DNA from: a virus | Virus record (IMG/VR): IMGVR_UViG_3300034160_000048 | Span: 1 to 59,561 of that record | Strand: one strand, 5' to 3' | Length of the DNA stretch: 59,561 nt | Shown: in pieces, positions 15,511-24,172 of the stretch | How positions within the stretch are numbered: the first letter of the stretch is position 1 | Layout of the letters: each line of letters opens with the position of its first letter | Translations under genes and position numbers: made by a program | Notes under the pieces: generated by a model | Seen by the model: the letters and a program-made list of their open reading frames with translations, nothing else | Database searches by the model: none | Told to the model about the DNA's origin: nothing

Positions 15511-16099
15511 TCCCGAACTTAAGGCCCTGCTCAAACTGTCCACCGTCCCCCGCTGGGCGATTGTGGACATGAGCCGGCAGCAATCCGTGGCTGAGCACAG
15601 CTACCGGGTCTGGGCTATCGCCGCCGAGCTGTACAAGGTGTTGTACCCGGCGCCCCACAATCAGGTGGACGAAATGGCCACGGCCCGCTGGGCGCTGGTG
15701 CACGACGTCGAGGAGGCTTTCATGGGCGATACGCCCTCGACAGCCAAGGAAATCCTCGAAAGGGTGGCCCCCGGCGTGGGGCAGAAGTGGGTTGATGCGA
15801 TAATCCAAAAGGAGGTTCCAGGGGTCGCAGCGTTTGCCCGTGGCGTGAAAGGTTCGCCCCCGGGCCACGTGGTCAAGATCGCGGACATTCTGGAGGCCAT
15901 CCTGTTCACCTTTGACTACGCGGTGAACGCCGGGGAAAAGGTCCGGGTGCTCAATTTCCTGTACGCGCAGTTGGGCGCGGCCTGGAGAAAGGCGCAGGCC
16001 GACATGATTACAGCCGACTGGCTAGGGGCGGTCGATTTCCGAAACCAGCTGCTTGCGGCGGAGCCCGCCGTGGCTCGCATTGAGGTGGACTACCCATGA
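15503..16099 (+). CDS. datZ: DatZ, HD-domain dATP triphosphohydrolase
   Basis: A 198-residue HD phosphohydrolase of the YfbR type: SVAEHSYRV (His32), LVHDVEEAFMGD (His67-Asp68) and KIADILEAI (Asp128) supply the metal site. In Z phages DatZ destroys dATP, so adenine is kept out of the new DNA. An AAGGAGGTTCCC ribosome-binding site lies inside the end of mazZ. Together with purZ and dpoZ this completes the known Z-DNA set. Confidence 0.87.
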   Translation: MTSPELKALLKLSTVPRWAIVDMSRQQSVAEHSYRVWAIAAELYKVLYPAPHNQVDEMATARWALVHDVEEAFMGDTPSTAKEILERVAPGVGQKWVDAIIQKEVPGVAAFARGVKGSPPGHVVKIADILEAILFTFDYAVNAGEKVRVLNFLYAQLGAAWRKAQADMITADWLGAVDFRNQLLAAEPAVARIEVDYP

Positions 16100-16368
16100 T
16101 CGACCTGTCCAAAGTGCCGCCAAAGTTGATTCACAACCTAATCAACGAGATGGCGGAGTTCAGGGCCTCCGGATTTAGGCAACCGATGCGTATTGACTAT
16201 GCCCTTGAAATGGTGCTGGCCATAGCGGAGCCCGAATTTTTTACCGAGTGGCGGCCTGCGCCCCGTTTTCACCCAACAGCCCGCCTTGAGAAAACGCCCG
16301 ATCTTTCCTCCACGGAAGACGTTTGGGGTTTCCTAAGGTCGAGCGGAGTTTATGACTCTCAGGTATGA
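16096..16368 (+). CDS. Small unknown protein at the end of the Z-DNA operon
   Basis: A 90-residue protein starting MIDLSKVPPKLIHNLINEM and joined to datZ by an ATGA overlap. The first 50 residues look like real protein (helical, IDYALEMVLAIAEPEFF). The last 43 codons overlap, on the opposite strand, the end of the large late gene that ends at 16241, so the natural end may be uncertain. Position suggests a link to Z-nucleotide metabolism, but no family is recognised. Confidence 0.5.
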   Translation: MIDLSKVPPKLIHNLINEMAEFRASGFRQPMRIDYALEMVLAIAEPEFFTEWRPAPRFHPTARLEKTPDLSSTEDVWGFLRSSGVYDSQV

Positions 16369-18361
16369 CTTCGTCCACGCCCTTAAGCTTGTCGAGCATC
16401 GCCTGCAGGAACTCCTCGTGGTCGAGTCCGAAGTAAGGTGAGTTAGGGTGCGGGTCAAGATTGTAGCTGGGCTCGAAAGGGGCCCCGGCCTCGTCGATGA
16501 TATGAGTAGGTGTTTTGACAATGTCGTCCAGTAAGAATCCCAAAGCCCCCGACCGGTGCCGGCCATTGTGACCCACCACGCGCACATCAGTGGGCAAGTC
16601 ACCGAGGCTGGGATCACCGAAGGACATGTGGAGGAAGGGTGGTTCACGGAGCCCCCTGCCGTGCGCCCCCATACTCGTAGCGAGGTCGAGCATGCTCGTC
16701 ATGTCTTCGGATGGCGAATCAAGAACTTGAAATGGCCGTTTTTGCTTGAGCCACGGACCAAGACCGTCGTTGTTGTTGATGTTGTGATACGTGACGCCTT
16801 GCTGCTTGGGGAAAGGGTTCGCTAGGTCGTTAAACTCGCCCTGGTCAAGCAGCGCTATTGGATATTCGGTGCCCGCCAGCTTGTACAGACCCTCGTCGGA
16901 TAGGTATTTACGAAACAACGGCTCTTCATCAAGCAGCCGTACCCCCCGGTCCGCGAACCTCTTACCTTTTTCATTCTTGATACGCAGCAAGGTGCCGACC
17001 TTGCCGCCGTTGGCCTTCTTGGCAAAGGTGCCCCGGGCAGAGCCAAGTAACTGTTCGTACGAGTCGGGGATGGTGTAGCCCGAAGAGGGTAGTAGCAATT
17101 CGTCCTGTCCCGACAGCAAATTAGGAAGCGCCCGCATGAGTTTGTCGCGGTTGATCGTGAAGGACACACCGCCCGGAACCTCCGTAGGCCGGTGCTTCGC
17201 CAAGTACGGGGCGCTCTGGGCAAAGTCGTCGGCCTGCCCCCGGGAGGTGCTGGCCGAGGACAACGCGTGCGGGCCAATCGTTACGTTGCCCCGGTCGGGG
17301 AACAGCTTGTACAGGTCCTCGACCGTATCTCCGTAGTAAATCCCCCGGTGCAGCGGGGTGGAGGGCTTGACATCGATAGCGTATTTCGAAAAAAGCTTGT
17401 TAAGGTCGTTGTCGCTAACGTGGTCTACCCACTCTGACATGTCGGCCAGTCTCTCGAAGTCATCCGTTCCCACGGCCGGGTACACAAACCCGGGGTGATC
17501 AATGGCGTCGAGATACGAGGAGCTGTTATCGCCGTAGTCGCCTTTGAACCCCTCGTCGTCCAACATTTTCAGGACGTTCTTGAGGCCGCGGACCTTTGAT
17601 ATTTTCCCGCCGCCGGCCATCGCCGGGACATGGGGATTAAGCCGCTGAGGGTCGCTGGCTGAGTAACGGCGGACTAATTCCCGGAAACTAAGTTCGTCGT
17701 CGGGCGAGGGGGCACGAGGCTCCTCCCCGTCGCCCAGCGTTCCGAGCGCGCCGCCTGCAACGGCCCCTGTGAGGTAGCTAGAGGCTTTGCCGTCCACAGT
17801 CGGGCCCAGGTATTCCGCAATTGCCCGCACGGGGTTGGCCTTGATCAACTCCGACGCAGTCTTCACGCCCTTAGCCGGGAGCAGCGGGATCTGGCCCAGC
17901 ATCGTCCCGCCCGCTTCCTCCAGGTTTTGCAGGAACCCCTCGGGCTCCGACAACCCGGCGTCCGCATTGATCTTTGCGCCGAGGGCCTCCTGCCGCGCAG
18001 ACGCTTCCTCCGCGAACTGCGGGGTGTCCATGGTGCCAACCCTTTCGGCAAGGCCCGGGGACACGTAGCGGTCGGCCAACTCCACGAGCCCGTTCGACAG
18101 GGCGGGTACCAGCGCCGGCAGCGCCAGCGCCTCATTGATTACGCCGGGCAACCGCATCCGGGGCCCCCGGTCGCTGTCCTCAATTGCGAAAGGCGCGGCA
18201 ACATTGCCTTCCTTGTCGAGCGACAGAAGCTGTGACATCAGGGCGGAAGCTACGCGGGCCCGGTCCTCGCTCCACGACGGGATTCCTGCGGCCCGAGCCA
18301 GATTTGCGCCCCACGCGGCAATCGAGGTGGGGTCACCCTTTGGCTTACTATCGTCCGGCAC
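16241..18361 (-). CDS. Internal virion protein with ADP-ribosyltransferase-like motifs
   Basis: A 706-residue protein. GTG 18361 is chosen because GGAGG lies 6 bases upstream, and it overlaps the previous late gene by 14 bases. Residues about 330-430 carry an R-S-E type ART set: LHRGIYYGD (Arg339), SSASTSRGQADDF (STS 371-373) and SGQDELLLPSSGYT (QxE, Glu421). Residues about 591-622 (RVVGHNGRHRSGALGFLLDD) resemble a ParB/sulfiredoxin-like motif. GGGK and NGGKVG linkers match neighbouring internal virion proteins. By analogy with T4 Alt it could be packaged, injected and modify host proteins; this is inference. It is the last gene of the late operon. Confidence 0.6.
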   Translation of the reverse strand: MPDDSKPKGDPTSIAAWGANLARAAGIPSWSEDRARVASALMSQLLSLDKEGNVAAPFAIEDSDRGPRMRLPGVINEALALPALVPALSNGLVELADRYVSPGLAERVGTMDTPQFAEEASARQEALGAKINADAGLSEPEGFLQNLEEAGGTMLGQIPLLPAKGVKTASELIKANPVRAIAEYLGPTVDGKASSYLTGAVAGGALGTLGDGEEPRAPSPDDELSFRELVRRYSASDPQRLNPHVPAMAGGGKISKVRGLKNVLKMLDDEGFKGDYGDNSSSYLDAIDHPGFVYPAVGTDDFERLADMSEWVDHVSDNDLNKLFSKYAIDVKPSTPLHRGIYYGDTVEDLYKLFPDRGNVTIGPHALSSASTSRGQADDFAQSAPYLAKHRPTEVPGGVSFTINRDKLMRALPNLLSGQDELLLPSSGYTIPDSYEQLLGSARGTFAKKANGGKVGTLLRIKNEKGKRFADRGVRLLDEEPLFRKYLSDEGLYKLAGTEYPIALLDQGEFNDLANPFPKQQGVTYHNINNNDGLGPWLKQKRPFQVLDSPSEDMTSMLDLATSMGAHGRGLREPPFLHMSFGDPSLGDLPTDVRVVGHNGRHRSGALGFLLDDIVKTPTHIIDEAGAPFEPSYNLDPHPNSPYFGLDHEEFLQAMLDKLKGVDEVIPESHKLRSTLGNPKRLPWRKDRAFSQGGLLGENGAQAATR

Positions 18362-21300
18362 TTGCTGCCTCCATGATGGTCTGCTTGTTGTCCTCCAACA
18401 TGCGTTCCAACTCCTGATCCTCGATTGCGCCCCGGGGCGCGGGCTGCTGGGCAACCGCCGTCGCCCGGGTCCCGTGCTTCGCGATGGCCTGCCCCTGCCG
18501 CATGCGCTGCTCCACGCGCGCCGCTTCACTCCGCAGCCGGTTCACAGCGCCTGCTGCGGTTCCCGGGTCCCCGATCATGAGGTTGAGGGCCGCCTCGTCC
18601 GCCGTCTTGGTGGACATCGGGACGTAATCCTTGATCGCCCGCAACGTGTTCGCCAGCGCCCAATTACTGCTGCCCTCGCCGGGGTTGCCCATGAGCACGG
18701 CCTGCGAGGCGGCGTTGAGCCCGGCTTTCGCGGCCCGGGTCGCGGGGCTGCCGCCGAGAGCCTCGTTGGCGGAGTCCGCCCGTGCCGCGCCCGCCCGGGT
18801 GAGGACCTTGCGCGACTTCTCGAAGTTGACGAACTCCGTCTCCAGATTATGCACGAACGCCTCGTATTCCTTCGGCTTGTCAAACAGGGCCCGCAGCTTC
18901 TCCTGCCCCGCCGAATTCCCTATGAGGTTCTTCAGGGGATTCGCGCCCCGGGGCGCTTTCGACATCTGCGTGTAGAGGTACTCCGCGACGCCCGACCGCA
19001 ACGCGTCTTTCTCCGCGAACGACATTGTGTCGACGGCCCGCTGCAGCTCCTTCGGGCTCAGGCGGCTGTACTCTTCGCGGCCCATCTTGAGCGCGTCGCG
19101 CACTTCAAGGTCGCCTGCGAATTGGGCACGGGCCGTCTTGTACTCCGGGGCCGCAGCATCCAGTTCATCCCGTAGCCGGTTACGGACGCCCCGGATCACC
19201 TTACCGTAGCTGTTGGTGCCCGTGCGCTCCATCTTGGAAATGGTGTCGTCAAGGGCCCGCTTGATGGCGTCCGCTCCTTCCAGAGTGACATGACCCAACG
19301 ACCCGTCGGGACGGATTTTGCCAATAGTCCTGCCCTCGTGCTTCAGCATCTCCGAGGCGCGCTTGATGGCTTGCTTCCCGACCTTGGTGCCGGCCATCTC
19401 GTCGATGGCCGTGATCTTGAGTTTCGGGTACTTGGCGTATGCCTGCTCATACAACGGCTTCGCGTTCGCGTACAACGCGTCGGTGAGGTCGTCCATCTTC
19501 GTGTAATACTCGTCGGGCTTCAGCGCTTTGTTGATCGCACTGCCAACCCGATCGCCTGCCTGCCCCTGCCGCTGCTCCAGCAGGTCGGACAAGGCAATAG
19601 GACCCTTCCCGGGTTTCCCGGCCACAGCCCCGGCAAGAGCGTCGGTGTGCGACCCGCCGACGTCGGCCAGCACAGACGGAACTCCTGCGCGGTTGTCCTT
19701 CTGCAGGCGCTGCAGGATCTGGCCCAGATCAAGCCCGTCCCGGGACAGGGCTTCGAGGACTTTCCTGTCGCCGCCTGAGATCGCGTTGTTCGACATCCGG
19801 TCCCCGACGTAACGCACGAGCCCGGTGCCGTACTTGGCCGCGAGCCCGCCCAACGGAGCAAGCGTCCCGCCCAACAGGCCACCCTGCACGATGTCGGACG
19901 GCATTTCGCCCGGTTCCTGCGACGCGCCCGCGCCGCCGATAGCACCGGAGATCGCGCCCGCGCCGATAAGCTTGCCCGAGTTTGACTTCGGGATGGCCTT
20001 GCCGACCAGCGCCGCCACCTTACCCGCCTTTCCACCCTTCCGGCTCAGGGCCTTGAGGGCGGCTTCCGCTGCATACGTTCCCCCGATGCTAACGGGAAGA
20101 GCGCCCGCCGCCTGGGTAGCGAAATTGGAGATAGGGTAGTTGTTGGCCATCTGCTCGAGCGATGCGCGCTCGTCAGTCAGATTGTCTTTATAGGGCCCGG
20201 GCCTCGCTTTTGCCAACATTTCGTCGCTGAAGTTGAAGCTTGCCCCCTGCGCTGCGGCCCGGGCGAGATCCGCCATGTTCACCCTGTACGAGTCGTCCTT
20301 CTGGTTCTCGTCCTCGTCGTACAGTGCGTTGAGATCGATGCCCTTGACCGGGCCGCCCTCGGCCTTCTTTATTGGCGGCAGTCCTGCTGGGGGCCCCGGA
20401 TTCAAGTTCTCGCTGGTAACGGGCTTTGTGTTGCGGGCTCCCGGAGCTGAATAGATAGAGTTTAATTCGCTGTTGAGCCGCTTGACAGCTTGAGTATAGT
20501 CGCTGCCGCTGATGTTGCCCATTTCCAAGGCGCTATCAAGATAATCTCTTGCGTCCGAAGCCGAATCAGACCTGAGTGCCTCTTTTACAAGCCGGGCTAC
20601 TTTTCCGACCTTCCCGCCCTCGGCATAGCCCTCAACGACACCGCCGTTGGCCTTCGCCGGGACGTAGTCGTTGGGGTTATAGTTCGGGTCTTTCGTGTCC
20701 GGGGGCGCGGGCTCCGCGTCCGCTGCAGGCACATCCTCGGCGGGGGCCATCTGCGATCGGAAGTACTCCTCGGGAGTGATGAAATTCTCGTTGAGTTTGA
20801 TGCGCTCCTTCGCCGTGTCGGTGCTCTTGTCGAAGATCGGCACCGCGTCCACGTACTCGCGCCAGTAACGTTCAGAACCGTTGAGGTGGCCGTAGGTCGC
20901 CTTGTAGTTCTCAAGGTACCGCAGGTAATCGCGGTTGCGCTGGATACGGGCCCGCTGCGCCTTGGCAATTTTGGCGTTGGTGTCGTACCGCTTGTCGGTA
21001 GAAACCGTCGCCAGCCGGAACTGCTGGGCGTCGAAGTTCGACACGCTGCCCTCGCCCGTGCGCTTCTCGTCGCGGGCTTGGTGCGCTGTGATCGCTTCCA
21101 TCGTCTGCGCCGGCACACCCATCGACAGGAAGTCTTTGAGCACCGGGATCTTGTACAGGATGTTGGTCCCCAATTTCCGGTTGGCCTGCATGAAGGTCTG
21201 GTAATCCTGGTCGATCCGGTCCTGATCCGCCACCACGGTGCGGAGGGTCGACAGCTTGGCCTCCGCCGCCTTGTCCCAAGTCTGCAGCGTATTCTGGCGC

Positions 21301-22133
21301 TCCTTCACACTCTGGTGCTTCAGGATCGGATTGAACGGCACGAACGGCACGCCGTTCTCCTGCGCCATGATCATGTTGTCCTTGTCAGCCACATCATCGG
21401 GGGTGACATCGGTTCCAGACTTGGCGCGGTCGTCGGCGCGGTTGCGCTTGGAGGCAAAGGCAACGTAGTCCGAGAACTCTTTGGTCCCCGGGGTGAAGCC
21501 CCTGTCGGCAGCTTCCTTGCCCTCAGGACTCATGGGCTTACCGCCCTCGCCCGCAGTGCCCGTCGAACCTCTTGTTTCCTTACCGATGATCCCCAGCGTG
21601 TCCGACATCAGGCGGCTGCGTGAGGTGCGGCGCGACTTGTATAGGTCCATCTTGTTGCGGGCAAGATCCCTGTCGATCTGGCCAATCAACCCCGCGTACT
21701 CCAGGCCCTGCTTCTCGTCGCCCGCCTGCTCCATCCGCTTGTTGCGCAGTGGCGCGATCATCGAGCCGGTCACATTGCCGATGGTTTCGCCAAACCCACC
21801 CGTACGGGTCGGGGACGCGAACGCCGACGACATCGCCAACAGCATCTCGGCGTTGTTGTAGCGCTTATTCATCAGCTTCTCGCGGGCGGCCACCAGTGCG
21901 GCACGGGCCTCCTGTGTGCTCTTGGCAATGTCCCCGAGCGCACTATCCTCTTCCCCCTCGATCTGCGGGGACTTGTCGTACTGCTCGTTGAAGATCCGCG
22001 TTGCCAGCTTCTTAGCCTCCGGCGACGTATAGCTGCCCATCATCGCAAGGAGCGCGCCCTGCGGCGACTGCGACGAGTAGGGGGACTGCGGCTCGGGCGG
22101 CAGGATGTCATCACCTTCGTAATCGTTAGCCAT
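18348..22133 (-). CDS. Very large internal virion (ejection) protein
   Basis: A 1261-residue protein starting MANDYEGDDILPPEPQSPYS. It has long charged helices, Ala/Gly-rich hydrophobic patches (VSIGGTYAAEAALKALS, KLIGAGAISGAIGGAGAS) and repeated GG-containing linkers (KANGGVVEGYAEGGKVGK, KKAEGGPVKG). This is the look of podovirus proteins that leave the head and cross the envelope with the DNA. No transglycosylase motif is evident. The start follows the upstream stop by 2 bases; the longer frame from 22181 is rejected because it lies in the upstream gene. Confidence 0.65.
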   Translation of the reverse strand: MANDYEGDDILPPEPQSPYSSQSPQGALLAMMGSYTSPEAKKLATRIFNEQYDKSPQIEGEEDSALGDIAKSTQEARAALVAAREKLMNKRYNNAEMLLAMSSAFASPTRTGGFGETIGNVTGSMIAPLRNKRMEQAGDEKQGLEYAGLIGQIDRDLARNKMDLYKSRRTSRSRLMSDTLGIIGKETRGSTGTAGEGGKPMSPEGKEAADRGFTPGTKEFSDYVAFASKRNRADDRAKSGTDVTPDDVADKDNMIMAQENGVPFVPFNPILKHQSVKERQNTLQTWDKAAEAKLSTLRTVVADQDRIDQDYQTFMQANRKLGTNILYKIPVLKDFLSMGVPAQTMEAITAHQARDEKRTGEGSVSNFDAQQFRLATVSTDKRYDTNAKIAKAQRARIQRNRDYLRYLENYKATYGHLNGSERYWREYVDAVPIFDKSTDTAKERIKLNENFITPEEYFRSQMAPAEDVPAADAEPAPPDTKDPNYNPNDYVPAKANGGVVEGYAEGGKVGKVARLVKEALRSDSASDARDYLDSALEMGNISGSDYTQAVKRLNSELNSIYSAPGARNTKPVTSENLNPGPPAGLPPIKKAEGGPVKGIDLNALYDEDENQKDDSYRVNMADLARAAAQGASFNFSDEMLAKARPGPYKDNLTDERASLEQMANNYPISNFATQAAGALPVSIGGTYAAEAALKALSRKGGKAGKVAALVGKAIPKSNSGKLIGAGAISGAIGGAGASQEPGEMPSDIVQGGLLGGTLAPLGGLAAKYGTGLVRYVGDRMSNNAISGGDRKVLEALSRDGLDLGQILQRLQKDNRAGVPSVLADVGGSHTDALAGAVAGKPGKGPIALSDLLEQRQGQAGDRVGSAINKALKPDEYYTKMDDLTDALYANAKPLYEQAYAKYPKLKITAIDEMAGTKVGKQAIKRASEMLKHEGRTIGKIRPDGSLGHVTLEGADAIKRALDDTISKMERTGTNSYGKVIRGVRNRLRDELDAAAPEYKTARAQFAGDLEVRDALKMGREEYSRLSPKELQRAVDTMSFAEKDALRSGVAEYLYTQMSKAPRGANPLKNLIGNSAGQEKLRALFDKPKEYEAFVHNLETEFVNFEKSRKVLTRAGAARADSANEALGGSPATRAAKAGLNAASQAVLMGNPGEGSSNWALANTLRAIKDYVPMSTKTADEAALNLMIGDPGTAAGAVNRLRSEAARVEQRMRQGQAIAKHGTRATAVAQQPAPRGAIEDQELERMLEDNKQTIMEAASAGR

Positions 22134-22135
22134 TA

Positions 22136-23551
22136 TCAACCACCTCCCGTGCCGGTTCCGCCGCTCATCGCCTGTTGCCATCCCGCCATGCCCGTACCCA
22201 TCGCCGCCAGCGTCGCCAGCGGCGACGGCTGGTAAACGTTCGAGGGCCCGGTGGCCGTGGTAGTAGTCGCCTGCCCGACTGCGCTATTCGGGACGCCCCG
22301 GATGATGTTCGACAGCCAGTCAACCTGCTGCTGCGGGAAGGCCCGCTGGGCGAGGAAGTCCTGATAGGCCATCGTAAGGTTCTGCTGATCGAGGTTCTGT
22401 TGCCGGGTGCCGATGGCGTCGAGCGCCGCCGCATCGCGGGTGTTGGCCGAGCTGATGTTGGTGCCGACGTTGGCCAGCGTCTGCGCAGCATCGAGCCCGG
22501 TTTGCGTCTGCTGGTTCGCCGCGTTGCCCGCGTACTGCCCGAGGGCCCCGAGCTGCTGCGACCCCTGCAGGCGGTTGCCGGTATCGAGGTTCGCGAAGTT
22601 GCCCATCGTCGTGCCCATGTCCGCGAACTGACGGCCCGCGTTGATGATGTTCTGCACGTTCTGGTTGGCAAGATTGCCGGAGTACTGCCCCAGCGCCCCC
22701 ATTGCCGCGCCCGCGTCCACCGCGTTGCGCTGGGCGGCCACCTGATTGCTCTGGTCGGTACCCGCCGCATTGGCCGCCGTCGCGCCGATCCCCGCAATGC
22801 GGTTCATGTCGGCACCGAACTGCGTGCCGGCTGTATTCCAGGCGTCGGACAGGGCGGCATTGGCGTTGGTCTGCAGCCCCTCGGTGATGTCCCGGACTCC
22901 CTTATTCATGACCTCGGCCATACGCGACGAGCCGAACTGCCCCGCGTTGGTGAAGGTGTCGGTCATGCTAGGCATCAGCGACTCGTCGTAGAAGCGTCGC
23001 GCTTCCAGCTTCGACTTGTCGATGACGTTCTGCGTGTAGGGATTCAGGTAATCGCTGATGTTCCCCGGCAGTGTCTTGCTAGCCGAGGTCAGGTAGGGGG
23101 AGGCCGAGGCGAGGGCCCCGGGGCCCGACACGCCGCCACTTACACCACCGAGTGTGCCCGCCGCCTTGGTGAAGTAGTTAGATGCGGCGGCAGACCCCGA
23201 CAGCGCCGGATTGAGCGCCGAGCCCGTGACGTCGAAGCCGCTCTGCACATACGGGTTGGCAGCGGATGCCGCCGAGCGCCCGGGGGCCAGCGCGTCCATC
23301 ACACCGGCAGCGGAGGTGTTGAAGTACGGCTGCGAGGCGGTCAGGGCCCCGGGCCCGTTGGCTGCGTTTGTTGCAGCGGTCCCGGCTTGCTGGAGCCACG
23401 GCAAGGAGGAACCCGCATTGGAACGCACCATGTCGTTCGCGGTGTTGGTGTCCCCGGTCATGCCGGCAATGCGCGGCCCGCCGTAAGTCTCGTAGGGCTG
23501 TGCGGCTACCGCGTTGGCCCGCCCGAGCAGGCCCTGCGTGTAGTCGGACAT
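22136..23551 (-). CDS. Internal/structural virion protein, N-terminus uncertain
   Basis: At least 471 residues from ATG 23551 (MSDYTQGLLGRANAVAAQPY). The protein is Ala/Asn/Gln/Gly-rich and helical, ending in a Gly-rich tail, like podovirus internal proteins. The same frame stays open for 30 codons upstream to the stop of the HNH gene and reads LLDFLFEGKPPASVTTYGS, then NVPQW directly before the ATG, which looks like genuine coding sequence. There is no ATG, GTG or TTG in that extension; an ATC at 23638 follows GGGTGA. So the true start may be non-canonical or have been damaged by the HNH insertion. Confidence 0.65.
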   Translation of the reverse strand: MSDYTQGLLGRANAVAAQPYETYGGPRIAGMTGDTNTANDMVRSNAGSSLPWLQQAGTAATNAANGPGALTASQPYFNTSAAGVMDALAPGRSAASAANPYVQSGFDVTGSALNPALSGSAAASNYFTKAAGTLGGVSGGVSGPGALASASPYLTSASKTLPGNISDYLNPYTQNVIDKSKLEARRFYDESLMPSMTDTFTNAGQFGSSRMAEVMNKGVRDITEGLQTNANAALSDAWNTAGTQFGADMNRIAGIGATAANAAGTDQSNQVAAQRNAVDAGAAMGALGQYSGNLANQNVQNIINAGRQFADMGTTMGNFANLDTGNRLQGSQQLGALGQYAGNAANQQTQTGLDAAQTLANVGTNISSANTRDAAALDAIGTRQQNLDQQNLTMAYQDFLAQRAFPQQQVDWLSNIIRGVPNSAVGQATTTTATGPSNVYQPSPLATLAAMGTGMAGWQQAMSGGTGTGGG

Positions 23552-23641
23552 CCACTGCGGGACGTTGGTTACTGTGGATCCGTACGTGGTGACGGACGCC
23601 GGAGGTTTACCCTCGAAAAGGAAATCAAGTAGCGAGATAAA

Positions 23642-24172
23642 TCACCCGATATGCCGATTGCCCTTCGCCACATTTGCAGCTAGGGAAATGGTCCTAAGGT
23701 TATAAGGTACATGGAGTCCGGACACGTTTTTACCTTTTAAAGGTACTATGTGGTCTACAGTAAGACCGAGTTCGCGAGCACGTAAATATATCGAAACAAG
23801 TTTCCCACGGTCGGCCCAAGCGGGAGTAGCTTGCCTCTGGCGGGCGCGACGAGCCGCTCCCCGAGAAGCACGAGCTGCTTTAAACTCGGGGCGTTCTCTA
23901 AACAACTTCCTTGCTTCCTTGTACCCGGGTCGTGCCGACCGCTCAGCCTGCTTGGCGCGTTCCGTGGCCTTGAAAGCTTCGGACTCGAGCCGCTTGCGGG
24001 CCCTCTTGGCGATCATCTTTTCGCGATGGCAGCCAATACAGCGGCCGTTGGCAATATAGCGGACGCCCTTTTCCTTGGGGTGGTCGGCACAGACGTGGCC
24101 TTCGTACTTGCTAGTATCGCCAATGCGAGTTTTAGCGCGGTACTTCTTACCCGCTTCGGACTTTTTAGTCAC
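23642..24172 (-). CDS. HNH homing-type endonuclease
   Basis: A 176-residue protein. Residues about 28-50 have CADHPKEKGV and GRCIGCHREK (zinc knuckle), the middle is a long Arg/Lys/Ala helix, and the C-terminus has the HNH core VDHIVPLKGKNVSGLHVPYN ending in NVAKGNRHIG. Such genes are mobile and insert between phage genes. Its ATG overlaps the stop of the upstream structural gene (ATGA). Its insertion apparently displaced the start of the downstream gene. Confidence 0.8.
   Translation of the reverse strand: MTKKSEAGKKYRAKTRIGDTSKYEGHVCADHPKEKGVRYIANGRCIGCHREKMIAKRARKRLESEAFKATERAKQAERSARPGYKEARKLFRERPEFKAARASRGAARRARQRQATPAWADRGKLVSIYLRARELGLTVDHIVPLKGKNVSGLHVPYNLRTISLAANVAKGNRHIG

Noticed and set aside
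18135-23632. Long plus-strand frames opposite the internal virion protein genes (346, 377 and 485 codons)
   Set aside because: They are antisense shadows caused by GC-rich codon bias; the minus-strand genes have protein-like composition, start signals and coupling.
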